This document shows positions 25,211 to 34,151 of a stretch of 64,000 nucleotides of DNA, one piece after another. The stretch is from Cerasicoccus arenae. Its GTDB lineage: Bacteria > Verrucomicrobiota > Verrucomicrobiia > Opitutales > Cerasicoccaceae. The first letter of the stretch is position 1. Each line of letters starts with the position of its first letter. Under the pieces are notes generated by a model. That model saw only the letters and a list, made by a program, of their open reading frames with translations. It made no database searches and had not been told where the DNA came from. A program made the translations under genes and the position numbers. The DNA is taken from positions 186,001 through 250,000 of the forward strand of contig NZ_BMXG01000002.1 in the NCBI RefSeq assembly GCF_014651635.1, given 5' to 3'.

Positions 25211-26863
25211 GTGCTTCAATACCTGCACATTTGTAACCTCGCATTGCTCGATGAAATCTCGTTGGACTTCGAGCCTGGCTTCACTGCGGTCACTGGCGAG
25301 ACCGGCGCTGGCAAGAGTGTGCTACTCGGCGCACTGTCTCTTCTGGCGGGCAATCGCGCGGAGAAATCGATTATCCGCTCCGGAGCGGAGGAATGCGTAG
25401 TCGAGGCAGCATTACACGTCGGCGAAACATCTGGTTTGGGCCCATTATTGGCTGAGCTGGACCTCCCCCCCTGCGAGGACAATACGCTTATTCTACGCCG
25501 GAGCTTGCACCGCCAACGTGGCGGAAAAGTGATGATTAATGGCGTTTTGGCCACGGTTACCGCCCTTCAGCAACTCGGTGAGGTGTGGATCGATTTCCAT
25601 GGCCCAGGCGAGCCTCAGAAGCTTTTTCACGAGAAAAACCAACTCTCGCTGCTCGATATATTTGCCCGGAACGGCAAGCCACTAGAGGCCTATCAGACCG
25701 ATTTTGACGTCTGGCGCGGGATTTGGAAGGAGATGGAGAACCTACGCACGGCCGAGCGCATTTCGCCGGAGGAGGCGGAGTTTCTGCAAAGCCAGATCGA
25801 CGCGATCAATGAAGTCAACCCGAACGAGGACTCCATCGAGGCCTTGGAGCGCGATTTTAAGCGTTTGGACAACGCCCGCGAGCTAAGCCAGCTATCTGAA
25901 CAGACCAGAAATGGTGCCCGCCAAGCAGCTCGTGCAGGCTCCGCTGTGTTACGGGCTGCGCGTGAGTTGGCAGAAATTGACTCCGCCGCCGATGTGTTGG
26001 CAGGCCGCCTTGACGCATTAATCCTCGAGGCTGAGGACTTGGCGGACGAATACGACACATTGGCCAGCGGTGGTGATTTCGACCCCAATGAGGCAGAGCA
26101 AATTCAGCGCCGTATGCAGACTTGGCTTCAGATTCGCCGGAAATACGGGCCGACCACGGAAGCGGTTCGCGCCAAACGCGACGAACTCGTCCGTCGGATT
26201 GGTTCCCAGACGAATGTCGAAGGGCAGATTATCAAGCTTGAGCACCGAGCTAAGGAAATGGAGAAAGGGCTACGTCAGCAGGCTGATGAGCTACGTCGTC
26301 GTCGTTTAAAGGGGGCCAAGGAACTTTCGGCACAAGCACGTGAGCTATTGACTAAGCTGGGCTTTAAAAAAGCGGATTTTTCGATCGAGGTGGAGACCGA
26401 GGAGAAACTGAGCCGTCATGGGCACAGCAATTGCCGGTTCCTATTTTCCCCGAACGTTGGGCAGCCGCTGATGCAGCTCAACAAAATTGCCTCCAGTGGT
26501 GAAACCGCCCGCGTGATGCTGGCGCTCAAGGCCGTGCTTGCTAAAGCGGATTCGACTGCGCTCCTCGTCTTCGACGAAGTGGACGCCAATGTGGGTGGTG
26601 AAATTGGCGCTGCCGTGGGCAGGGAACTCGCGGCGCTGGCGGGTGATCACCAAGTCTTTTGCGTGACGCACTTGCCGCAAGTGGCCGCATTAGCGCGACA
26701 GCATTTTCTCGTTGAGAAAGGGCAGGACGAGAAAGAAACGACGGTTTCGATTCGCCGTATTGACCAGGACAAACAACTGCGTGAAAGCGAGCTCGCTCGC
26801 ATGCTCGGTGACCGCGATTCTAACTCAGCCCGCGAGCACGCGCGACAACTGATGGCGCGCTAA
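25211..26863 (+). CDS. recN: DNA repair protein RecN
   Basis: SMC-like ATPase acting in double-strand-break repair (family knowledge). The GTG at 25211 is chosen since family members begin (M)LxxLxIxNFALL; the longer frame from 25163 adds 16 hydrophobic residues without counterpart. Walker A GETGAGKS is at 29-36; a long coiled-coil arm spans about 150-350 with many Glu, Arg and Leu residues; the ABC signature SSGETARVMLALK follows; Walker B is LLVFDEVDANVGGE; the switch His is in CVTHLPQVAALA. 550 aa, normal length. A C7 run occurs in the first third. It is transcribed alone. Confidence 0.95.
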   Translation: MLQYLHICNLALLDEISLDFEPGFTAVTGETGAGKSVLLGALSLLAGNRAEKSIIRSGAEECVVEAALHVGETSGLGPLLAELDLPPCEDNTLILRRSLHRQRGGKVMINGVLATVTALQQLGEVWIDFHGPGEPQKLFHEKNQLSLLDIFARNGKPLEAYQTDFDVWRGIWKEMENLRTAERISPEEAEFLQSQIDAINEVNPNEDSIEALERDFKRLDNARELSQLSEQTRNGARQAARAGSAVLRAARELAEIDSAADVLAGRLDALILEAEDLADEYDTLASGGDFDPNEAEQIQRRMQTWLQIRRKYGPTTEAVRAKRDELVRRIGSQTNVEGQIIKLEHRAKEMEKGLRQQADELRRRRLKGAKELSAQARELLTKLGFKKADFSIEVETEEKLSRHGHSNCRFLFSPNVGQPLMQLNKIASSGETARVMLALKAVLAKADSTALLVFDEVDANVGGEIGAAVGRELAALAGDHQVFCVTHLPQVAALARQHFLVEKGQDEKETTVSIRRIDQDKQLRESELARMLGDRDSNSAREHARQLMAR

Positions 26864-26887
26864 TTATTGGTTGATCGCCGTCTCTGA

Positions 26888-26895
26888 GGGGGGGG
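26888..26895. repeat. G8 homopolymer after recN
   Basis: Run of 8 G in the 102-bp convergent gap between recN and folA. The same gap has a direct repeat of GGTTAAAG (minus strand) just beyond the folA stop. Confidence 0.9.
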
Positions 26896-26965
26896 CTCAT
26901 ACATCGTCATTGGCTGATTTTACGCCCCTAAGTTGTAAATGTACCTCAACTTTAACCTTTAAACT

Positions 26966-27463
26966 TCAAGCTTTAACCTCCATTCGGCGAAGCCGGATGG
27001 TCTCAAACTCGGGGTAGTCCAGCAGGCGTTCGGTCGGCTCGAACAAGTCCTCGAAGACAGGCATCCAGGCGTCACCGGGGGGGGTGAGCTTGACGCGGGT
27101 TAGGAGTAACTCGGCGCAGCGGGGGAGGGTCTGGCGATAGATTTCTCCGCCACCAGCAATGAAGATTTGACGGTCGCCCGGGTCAAAGGCTTCCAATGCA
27201 TCGAGGGAGCGAATGAGGGTGGCACCGGGGAGGTCGTCAGGCTGGGCGGTGCGGGAGATGACGATGGTTTCGCGGCCGGGGAGGGGGCGGCCAATGGAGT
27301 CCCAAGTCTTGCGCCCCATGACGAGGACATGCCCCATGGTTGTACGCTTGAAGAATTTGAAGTCCTCCGACAAGCGCCACGGGATGGTGTTGCCGTTGCC
27401 GATGACACGGTTTTCTGCCATGGCGGCGATGGCGATCCAGTTTGGAAAGGGGGGGGGGGTCAT
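26966..27463 (-). CDS. folA: Dihydrofolate reductase with a C11 tract in codons 2-5
   Basis: Reduces dihydrofolate to tetrahydrofolate (family knowledge). 165 aa with the DHFR motifs IAAMAENRVIGNGNTIPWRLSEDFKFF (catalytic acid Asp34), VMGRKTWDSIGRPLPGR, and the GGGEIYR loop near 104. The ATG (27461-27463) overlaps the TGA of the upstream MotA/TolQ-like gene as ATGA, so translation is likely coupled. The first codons are ATG ACC CCC CCC CCC, an 11-C run immediately after the start; a second C8 run falls at codons 127-129. Length change of the first run would frameshift the whole enzyme, unless coupling from another frame rescues it. Confidence 0.95.
   Translation of the reverse strand: MTPPPFPNWIAIAAMAENRVIGNGNTIPWRLSEDFKFFKRTTMGHVLVMGRKTWDSIGRPLPGRETIVISRTAQPDDLPGATLIRSLDALEAFDPGDRQIFIAGGGEIYRQTLPRCAELLLTRVKLTPPGDAWMPVFEDLFEPTERLLDYPEFETIRLRRMEVKA
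27077..27084 (-). repeat. C8 tract (coding strand) in folA codons 127-129
   Basis: Plus-strand G8, encoding Thr-Pro-Pro on the minus strand. Confidence 0.9.
27449..27459 (-). repeat. C11 tract (coding strand) in folA codons 2-5
   Basis: Plus-strand G11, directly after the folA start codon, encoding Thr-Pro-Pro-Pro. Confidence 0.95.
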
Positions 27464-27861
27464 GTGCGGAATTCCGGAGGCTGAGAATGAAACTCTGCTT
27501 TTTTGCTTATTATATAGACCAGCAGCAAGACTCCGATGATGGTGCCAATGGGGAAATGAATGAGCCAAAAAATGGCGAACACGATCAGGAATTTAAAGAA
27601 CCATGGGGCTCGGTAGCTTGAGTGAAAAAATGCGATGGCGAGGAAAATGAGGCCAATCAATCCCATGATTAATCCCATGGCGGTCGTTGTAATGGCAATA
27701 CTGATATTGTTGGCTAATGCCTCGGGGTTTCCCATGCCAGACGCTTCAATATCCTGAAACGCGCACACCATGCCGTAGACAGTTCCCAAGAGGCCGAAAA
27801 CTGGCCCGATCTGCAGCCAAGCTCCGATGAGGGCGAGAGTTTTGCCAGGTTGATGATTCAT
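27460..27861 (-). CDS. Small MotA/TolQ/ExbB-like membrane protein
   Basis: 133 aa from the ATG at 27861 (MNHQPGKTLAL). Three hydrophobic helices at about 10-32, 50-75 and 84-118. The motif GPVFGLLGTVYGMVCAFQ followed by ALANNISIAITTTAMGLIMGLIG resembles the proton-channel core of MotA/TolQ/ExbB proteins, but the protein is shorter than usual, lacks the large cytoplasmic loop, and has no TolR/ExbD partner beside it. Its stop overlaps the folA start (ATGA). It is divergent from the EIIA/cyclase gene, with 172 bp between them. Confidence 0.72.
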   Translation of the reverse strand: MNHQPGKTLALIGAWLQIGPVFGLLGTVYGMVCAFQDIEASGMGNPEALANNISIAITTTAMGLIMGLIGLIFLAIAFFHSSYRAPWFFKFLIVFAIFWLIHFPIGTIIGVLLLVYIISKKAEFHSQPPEFRT

Positions 27862-28033
27862 TGTGGTGTGCGGGAGATGATCATTAGGGTGTGGCCAGTG
27901 CTGGCAATGGAAATTACGATGCGGTGCATTTTTCCCCAGTTTTCGGGTGGTTCCGAAGTTAATAACTTGCTGAATACCAAACAAAAGGGTTGTCAGCTGG
28001 GCCATTCTGCCCCATTGTGTATAAAACTCCTTT

Positions 28034-29392
28034 ATGCGACTCGACCGGTATATTTCCAAGTCCCGTATCATCGATATTGTGAGCGGGGACCTGGAGGGAG
28101 CGCTCAAAGAATTGCTCGAAGTTTGCAAGCTTCCTGAGGAAGTTGGTATGACTAAAAAGCAACTGCTCGGAGTGCTCATTGAGCGCGAGCAGACGATGAC
28201 CACCTACTTGGGTAGTGGTATCGGTCTGCCGCATGTGCGCATACCGATGAAGCGACCCTATCAATTTGCGATTGGGCGTTGTCCGCGTGGGCTTGAGTTT
28301 GATGGGCATGACGAATATCGTGACCTACGGCTGGTTTTTCTGCTTTTGGCCTCGGAGAAGGAGAAGTCCTACCTGAATGTCCTGGCCTCATTAGCGCGCA
28401 CATTCCAAGAGCCCGGTGTGGTCGAGAAAATGACGCACTCCAAGGACATTATTGCCCTGCGAGAGTCCGTCACCGCGACCTTTGGCGGTAGTGGCGCGAA
28501 ACAGGGGACCAAGGACAACAAATTTAACCGTTTAATCCTCAAGGAGGCGGTCAAGGTGGCCAAGGGCTCACAGAGTTCGGCTATCATGGTCTTTGGTGAC
28601 ACTTTCATCGGTGGTGTTGATTTGACCGAGTCCTTTGACGGGATGAAGACGATCCTTGTCACTCAGTCGGCTACGGAGGCCTCCTTTGACAGTAAAACGG
28701 TGACGGCTATCATCCCCGCACGTTCTTTTGGGCACAACCGCTTATCGCAGTTGCGGAGCGCGATGTTGATCGGGCTGACGCGTGGTATTATCAAGCACAA
28801 TGAGCGCCTTTGCTGTGTTGGTGGACTGCCGCAGAGCAACCAGTTCGACACGCTTGTGGTTGTGGATGTGGAGCGCGAATTTCAAAGCGTGCTGACGCGC
28901 CAGACTGATATGCTGCCCGCCGCAGTAAAACCAGAGGTTTTGGAGCGTGTGCTCGGAATTGCGACCGAGTTGTCGGTGGAAGGTCGTGAGGGTAAACCCG
29001 TCGGCGCGCTTTTTGTGCTCGGTGATTCCCAGCAAGTCCGCCCGCATACGAAGCAGCTCGTGCTAAACCCATTTTTTGGCTACGAAGAGGAAGAACGCAA
29101 TATTCTGAACCCCTTCATGGACGAGACGGTGAAGGAGTTTTCCCTGTTGGATGGTGCTTTCATTATCCGAGGCGATGGTGTGCTGGAAGCTGCCGGTACG
29201 CTCATCCACGCTAACGAACTTCCCCAGCAACTACCCAGTGGGCTGGGCACGCGTCACGCCGCCGCTGCTTCGATCTCTATGGCCACAGATTGCATTGCGC
29301 TGGTGGTGTCCGCCAGCACTGGCCAGGTGACATTGTTTCGCCGCGGCCAGATGCTGCCGTTGATTGAGCGCAATGCCAGCCGCGACCTTTAG
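28034..29392 (+). CDS. PTS EIIA (type 2) - pyruvate-kinase-C-like - diadenylate cyclase (DAC) fusion
   Basis: 452 aa. Residues 1-150 form a fructose-type PTS IIA domain with phosphorylatable His67 in YLGSGIGLPHVRIP. Residues about 163-295 look like a pyruvate-kinase C-terminal-type alpha/beta region (AIMVFGDTF, ILVTQSAT). Residues about 300-445 carry the marks of a DisA_N/DAC domain: Asp373-Gly-Ala in LLDGAF and GTRH at 405-408, where DisA and CdaA have RHR but here RHA. DAC domains make cyclic di-AMP from two ATP (known). The combination implies that second-messenger synthesis or binding responds to PTS phosphorylation; this is inference, and activity with RHA is uncertain. No signal or membrane segment, so cytosolic. 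An OprB porin gene follows by 112 bp. Confidence 0.78.
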   Translation: MRLDRYISKSRIIDIVSGDLEGALKELLEVCKLPEEVGMTKKQLLGVLIEREQTMTTYLGSGIGLPHVRIPMKRPYQFAIGRCPRGLEFDGHDEYRDLRLVFLLLASEKEKSYLNVLASLARTFQEPGVVEKMTHSKDIIALRESVTATFGGSGAKQGTKDNKFNRLILKEAVKVAKGSQSSAIMVFGDTFIGGVDLTESFDGMKTILVTQSATEASFDSKTVTAIIPARSFGHNRLSQLRSAMLIGLTRGIIKHNERLCCVGGLPQSNQFDTLVVVDVEREFQSVLTRQTDMLPAAVKPEVLERVLGIATELSVEGREGKPVGALFVLGDSQQVRPHTKQLVLNPFFGYEEEERNILNPFMDETVKEFSLLDGAFIIRGDGVLEAAGTLIHANELPQQLPSGLGTRHAAAASISMATDCIALVVSASTGQVTLFRRGQMLPLIERNASRDL

Positions 29393-29504
29393 ATTTTCTC
29401 AACCTGCTTGTTACCATAAAAATGCCCGATGCCGATTACCCAGTAGAGACATAGTGACGGTGCTATTTTTGTGGTCGTCAAGAAACCCCTACACAACACG
29501 ATCC

Positions 29505-30908
29505 ATGAAAAATTTTATCGCTTGGCGTCCCCTAAGACGTGTGAGTCTGCTATGTCTGATTTCGGCGGTTAGCCCCGCCTTTGCCGCCTATACTCAATAT
29601 GCAGCGACTGCGGAAGAACGGCACGATGAGATGATGACGTATTTTGACGATCACATCGAGCCGACCATCCCCGATTCTCTCGATACATGGTGGAGCTATA
29701 AGTACATGCTGGGAGATGGCTACTATCGGGATGATCTCGCCAAAGAAGGCATTACGTTGTCCCTGAAGTTCGTGACAGATAGCATGGGGAATGTGTCAGG
29801 TGGTGCTCGGCAGGGCTTCACTTATACTGGTTCCATGGGCTTCGACATGGATGCCGATTTAGAGCGTTTGGTGGGGATTCCGGGGGCGGACTTTTACGTC
29901 TCGGCGGTCTGGCGCTCGGGGGTTAGTTTATCCAATCGCTATATCCACAACGTCTTCCAGACCCAGCAGGTGTACGGTGGGCAAAATCTCCGACTCTACG
30001 CGTTTTACTGGCGACAAGAACTCTTCGAGGACCAGTTAGAGGTCAAGCTGGGCCGCATTGCTCAAGGGGACGATTTTCTCTCTCGGCCGATTTACTGGAG
30101 CTACGTTCAGAACGCGTTCGACGGCAATCCGGTGTCGATCTTTCTGAATTCTCCAATGTATGCCTATCCGAATGCGACTTGGGGCGCGTTTTTTAAGTAT
30201 ACCCCGAAACAGGCACCTGTTTACGCACAGGTTGGCGTCTATGGCGGTGCCAAAAAGCCAGCCCAAAACCGTAACAGCGCCCACGGTCTGGACTGGAGTT
30301 TTGATTACGAAAACATCTTTATCATTGGGCAGGCTGGGTGGACGCCGGAGCTTACGATTGGGAATCAAGAAGGGCTGCCAGGCAATTACTCGATGGGCGG
30401 TTATCATGTAATCGATGATCACCCTACATTCCTACAACCGCCGACCATTGCAGGACTTCCGAAAACGGTTCGTAAGGCTGATGGACTCTGGGGCATGTAC
30501 TGGATGGTCGACCAAATGGTCTACTCGAACGGCGTAAATTCGAGCGGCAATAAGACCGGTATTACGCCATGGTTTACAGTCAGTCTCGCTCCAGACGAGC
30601 GGGTCAACAAGATGCCTTTATCATTTTATGGTGGTATCCGCTTTGATGCGGTTTTACCAAGTCGTAAGGATGACTTCCTCGCACTGGGCTATGTCTATGG
30701 CAAGTTCAGTGACGATTTCCGAAAGTCTCAAGTAATCGCGGGCTTGTCACCGCAGAATTTCGAGTCAGTTGTCGAGCTAACCTATATGATTCAGGTTAAC
30801 CAATGGCTAACGTTTCAACCCGACATTCAGTATATCATTAATCCTGGCGCAGCAGGCAAGTTTGGCGATGCCCTGGTGCTGGGTTTCCAGTCCTCCGTGC
30901 AGTTTTAA
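29505..30908 (+). CDS. OprB-like carbohydrate-selective porin
   Basis: 467 aa from the ATG at 29505, where a signal peptide begins (basic MKNFIAWRPLRR, hydrophobic core, cut after SPAFA at 27). The mature part has the OprB pattern: a helical start (WWSYKYMLGDGYYRDDLAKEGI), then long strand-rich segments with KLGRIAQGDDF, and a C-terminal strand ending SVQF. OprB porins let mono- and oligosaccharides cross the outer membrane (known). Placement after a PTS IIA-containing regulator suggests sugar uptake under its influence, but no promoter evidence links them. Confidence 0.85.
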   Translation: MKNFIAWRPLRRVSLLCLISAVSPAFAAYTQYAATAEERHDEMMTYFDDHIEPTIPDSLDTWWSYKYMLGDGYYRDDLAKEGITLSLKFVTDSMGNVSGGARQGFTYTGSMGFDMDADLERLVGIPGADFYVSAVWRSGVSLSNRYIHNVFQTQQVYGGQNLRLYAFYWRQELFEDQLEVKLGRIAQGDDFLSRPIYWSYVQNAFDGNPVSIFLNSPMYAYPNATWGAFFKYTPKQAPVYAQVGVYGGAKKPAQNRNSAHGLDWSFDYENIFIIGQAGWTPELTIGNQEGLPGNYSMGGYHVIDDHPTFLQPPTIAGLPKTVRKADGLWGMYWMVDQMVYSNGVNSSGNKTGITPWFTVSLAPDERVNKMPLSFYGGIRFDAVLPSRKDDFLALGYVYGKFSDDFRKSQVIAGLSPQNFESVVELTYMIQVNQWLTFQPDIQYIINPGAAGKFGDALVLGFQSSVQF

Positions 30909-30967
30909 ACCAACTGCCGAAAGGCGTATGAGATTGCTTTACTCAGGCTGATGGCTGTCGCAAGCTG

Positions 30968-32098
30968 TTGATTATCCGCTTGCACCGTTACATATTTGGC
31001 CAGCTGCTGCTGGCGGCCACGATGGCGATCGCTGTCTTCGTGTTCGTGCTCGTCGTCTTCAATGTGATCAAGGAAGTCGCGGGTCCGTTTGCGTCCGGGC
31101 AAATCACGGAGGGGATGTTCGTCTACCTGATCGCAATCACGATACCTGGTGTGCTGCCCTACGCTTTGCCGTTGGGGCTGCTGACCGCTATTTTGCTGGT
31201 GCTCGGGCGGCTCTCAGCGCAAAACGAAATTGTGGCGATGAAGGCTGCAGGCCTGAGCCTATGGCGGATTACTGCCCCGGTTTTCTTGTTGGCCCTGCTG
31301 GGCGTCGGGCTGTCTGCCGTGATCAATATCTACTACGCGCCGATTGCTGACACCGCATTTCGCTCGACGTTACAAAGCGCCGCGCGGGCTGATCCGCTGC
31401 GCTTCTTTTCCCCGCGTACTTTCGTTAAGAATTTCCCTGGCTACGTTATCTTCGCCGACCGGCGGGAAGGCAACGAACTGCGTCAATTACACGTCTGGGA
31501 ATTGGATGACCAAAGTCGCGCCATTCGTCATCTCCAGGGTCAACGTGCCGAGCTGTCTTTTGACGAGGCTAACCCCGCAATTGTACTCACTGTACACGAT
31601 GCTCATGGCCAAGTCATTAACCCAGACCTGCCACCGAGCGACCTCGATTCAACTTATATCGGTGAGTTTAAACGCTCGGAGTTCAGGCTGCCGCTGGACG
31701 ACCTTTTGGGCGGAAACAAGAAGCAAACGAAGCTCGCTTTTATGACCCTCGATGAGCTTCTCCAGCGCCGCGCGGAGGCTATTGCCGATAAGGGAGAAGG
31801 GGCCTTCGAGCGTCGTATCGAGCTCCAGACTGCTATCCAGAAAAAGTTTTCATTCTCCTTTGCAGTGCTCTCTTTGGCGCTGGTCGCGATCCCGCTCGGT
31901 ATCAAGGCCAGCCGGACGGAAACCTACGCGAATTTCGCCTTGGCCCTCGCCTTGGCGCTGGGCTATTTCATGGTTTTTATCCTCTGCTCTTGGTTGGAAA
32001 AAATGCCTGCGATGCGGCCCGATTTGATGATTTGGGTGCCTAACTTTCTCTTCCAAGCCTTGGGAGGAATTCTCTTCTGGCGCGCCTGTAAGCGTTAG
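30968..32098 (+). CDS. LptF/LptG-family permease
   Basis: 376 aa starting with TTG (TTG-ATT-ATC-CGC). Three membrane helices lie at about 10-35, 50-75 and 95-125 at the N-terminus, a large periplasmic domain at about 130-265, and three helices at about 285-370. Motifs IPGVLPYALPLGLLTAILL, GRLSAQNEIVAMKAAGLS and IKASRTETYANF are typical of LptF/LptG, which with LptB extract LPS from the inner membrane (known). A single copy is seen; the partner paralogue and lptB are elsewhere. It lies 59 bp after the OprB gene. Confidence 0.88.
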   Translation: MIIRLHRYIFGQLLLAATMAIAVFVFVLVVFNVIKEVAGPFASGQITEGMFVYLIAITIPGVLPYALPLGLLTAILLVLGRLSAQNEIVAMKAAGLSLWRITAPVFLLALLGVGLSAVINIYYAPIADTAFRSTLQSAARADPLRFFSPRTFVKNFPGYVIFADRREGNELRQLHVWELDDQSRAIRHLQGQRAELSFDEANPAIVLTVHDAHGQVINPDLPPSDLDSTYIGEFKRSEFRLPLDDLLGGNKKQTKLAFMTLDELLQRRAEAIADKGEGAFERRIELQTAIQKKFSFSFAVLSLALVAIPLGIKASRTETYANFALALALALGYFMVFILCSWLEKMPAMRPDLMIWVPNFLFQALGGILFWRACKR

Positions 32099-32169
32099 CT
32101 CGGCGGTGGCAGGAAGCCCGTAGTTATTTTACAATCGACTGAAAATGGTGGCGGTCTAATTTTGAAGTC

Positions 32170-33393
32170 ATGGCAGTATCTCGAGACTTATTAGGAGCGC
32201 GCACTTTGTCGGTGGAAGGACGTTGGTGTCTACACAGTTACTACAGCTTGTGCCCGTATGCGCCGGATGGTTCCGGGCGTATTCTCATTGCTGGTGTGGA
32301 TCTAGAAAACGGGCAAGGCGAAGTGATGATTTTATCGCCTGATGCCAAGGTGCTTGATCGTTTTGGCCGTAATGATGTGACGCCGAGCTTTTGGCATACT
32401 GGATTTTGGCAAAGCTGGTCGCCCGACGCGCGCTTTGTTTACTTTCAGTCTGGCGACGAAATGAATCCGCAGGTCATTCGTCGCGAGCTTTCTACCGGAA
32501 TCGAAGTTCAGGTTTCTGGAGATTTGGAAGGCATCCCCCCATCGGGTGAGCCCGGCTTATCTTGCCTGCACGGGCTGTTGTATGCCGCAGGTTATGGCCA
32601 TCCTGAGCGGCTTTATCGTCCCGAGCTTGCCACGGTGCCATTTCAGGCGCGTGACAAGCATGGGATTTCCTCACTGGATTTTAAAAAAGCAACAACGTCG
32701 CTGTTACTTTCGACGAATGGAATTTTGGAAATACACCCAGACCGTGATCGACTCCATCGTGAGGATCACATCATACGTGAGCGTCTCGGCCCGGATGAGG
32801 GACTGACGTTGATGACTTACTGCGTGCGTTGGAACCGCCAAGGAACGCGCTGCCTATTTTATTTTGGGAACCACTGCGTGGACAAACGTCGAGGGGAGCC
32901 AAAGATAACCTATGTCTTCACCGCTGATCGAAATTTGCAAGACATCCACCTCGCTCTCGACTTAAGTTTCGGTCGGCCAGGCGTCCACTGGGCTTGGCAG
33001 CCTGATGGTGAGCGTCTCATCGGCTATGGCCCGCGCCTGGATGTCCCTGGTAAAATTGCCCTCGCCGAAGTTCGTTATGATGGTACGGGCTACCGAATTC
33101 TCAGTGATCATGCAAGTGGCGGGCACCCGACGGTTAGCCCCGTCAACGATGACCTGATTGTTACGGACGAAGGGACTCCGGAGGGCGGAGCGGTGCTCTT
33201 CATTTCTCGCCAAAGCGGCAAAGAAATCACTCGCGTTGCGCTACCAAAGTTTGTGGGAGAAAGAGAATTGCCCGGGCGGAACGCCAATCGAATTTGCCAC
33301 CACCCGGTATTTTCGCAAGACGGTTCACGAGTGCTCTGCAATAGCCTACCAGGTCGTTTCGCGCAGTTATTTGAAATGGAGCCGCCTCAATGA
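32170..33393 (+). CDS. Beta-propeller protein (TolB/oligogalacturonate-lyase-like repeats)
   Basis: 407 aa with several propeller-like repeats, for example SWSPDARFVYFQSG, VRWNRQGTRCLFYFG, AWQPDGERLIGYG and PVFSQDGSRVLCNS. Each has the D-G-(S/T/A)-(R/E)-(hydrophobic) turn of WD40-like TolB and oligogalacturonate-lyase-type propellers. There is no signal peptide, so cytoplasmic. Conserved His residues (HTGFW, HPERL) could bind metal as in oligogalacturonate lyases, but the catalytic set cannot be confirmed. Its TGA overlaps the start of the acetyltransferase gene (ATGA), pointing to coupled translation. Confidence 0.65.
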   Translation: MAVSRDLLGARTLSVEGRWCLHSYYSLCPYAPDGSGRILIAGVDLENGQGEVMILSPDAKVLDRFGRNDVTPSFWHTGFWQSWSPDARFVYFQSGDEMNPQVIRRELSTGIEVQVSGDLEGIPPSGEPGLSCLHGLLYAAGYGHPERLYRPELATVPFQARDKHGISSLDFKKATTSLLLSTNGILEIHPDRDRLHREDHIIRERLGPDEGLTLMTYCVRWNRQGTRCLFYFGNHCVDKRRGEPKITYVFTADRNLQDIHLALDLSFGRPGVHWAWQPDGERLIGYGPRLDVPGKIALAEVRYDGTGYRILSDHASGGHPTVSPVNDDLIVTDEGTPEGGAVLFISRQSGKEITRVALPKFVGERELPGRNANRICHHPVFSQDGSRVLCNSLPGRFAQLFEMEPPQ

Positions 33394-34013
33394 GCCTCTG
33401 GAATTTCCTTGATGGCGGGCTTAGCCTACCACAAAAACCTCGAACTTGGAGACAACGTCTCCTGTACTGGATCGGGCGTCGATTGGCCCTGCGGCATCCG
33501 AATGTTTATGCCCCGAAATCTTGCCTGTTTCATCCTGGGGCAAAAATTAATCCGCGAAACGGAAAAATTGTCTTTGGTGAAAACTGCAACGTGGCCGAAG
33601 GAGCTATTATTCAAGGTAACGTAAGTTTCGGGGCAAATTGCTCCGTCCAAGCTTACACAATCATTACTGGCTATGGGTCGCTGGATAAGCCTGACGGCCA
33701 AATAACGTTTGGGCAGGGTGTCCGTGTCGCATCTCATGGGATGATGATCGCCGCGAATCATATCTTCGATGATCCCGGGAAGCCCATCCACGGACAAGGC
33801 CTTCAACAAATGCCCATCATCGTGGAGGATGATGTATGGATTGGCGGTCGGGTCAACCTCACCGCTGGAGTGACCATCGGCAGCGGTTCAGTGATTGGTG
33901 CGGGCTCGGTAGTCACGAAAGACATTCCTGCCGGCTCCATCGCAGTAGGCATCCCCGCGAAAGTCATTAAGAATCGAAATTGCGACAATCTCATCACGCC
34001 AAAATCCGATTGA
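33390..34013 (+). CDS. Left-handed beta-helix acetyltransferase (hexapeptide family)
   Basis: 207 aa. Hexapeptide repeats occur at about 55-100 (VFGENCNVAEGAIIQGNVSF) and 145-195 (IVEDDVWIGGRVNLTAGVTI and ...GSVIGAGSVVTKDI), and the catalytic-type His sits in MMIAANHIFDDP near 124-135. The PAKVI ending is typical of WcaF/NodL-like sugar O-acetyltransferases that decorate exopolysaccharide or LPS sugars (known). It is translationally coupled to the propeller gene through ATGA at 33390-33393. It converges on the efflux operon. Confidence 0.88.
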   Translation: MSLWNFLDGGLSLPQKPRTWRQRLLYWIGRRLALRHPNVYAPKSCLFHPGAKINPRNGKIVFGENCNVAEGAIIQGNVSFGANCSVQAYTIITGYGSLDKPDGQITFGQGVRVASHGMMIAANHIFDDPGKPIHGQGLQQMPIIVEDDVWIGGRVNLTAGVTIGSGSVIGAGSVVTKDIPAGSIAVGIPAKVIKNRNCDNLITPKSD

Positions 34014-34151
34014 GCATACTGAATGGTGCTGTCTTACCGCTTGGTTGTTCTGGCGGTCGCTTTTATTGGGGAGCTGAAAGGAAAGGTTGATTGAATTACG
34101 CAAACAAGTTCATAGACTTCGTTAGTCTAGCGCATTAGCGAGCTGTTTTCC

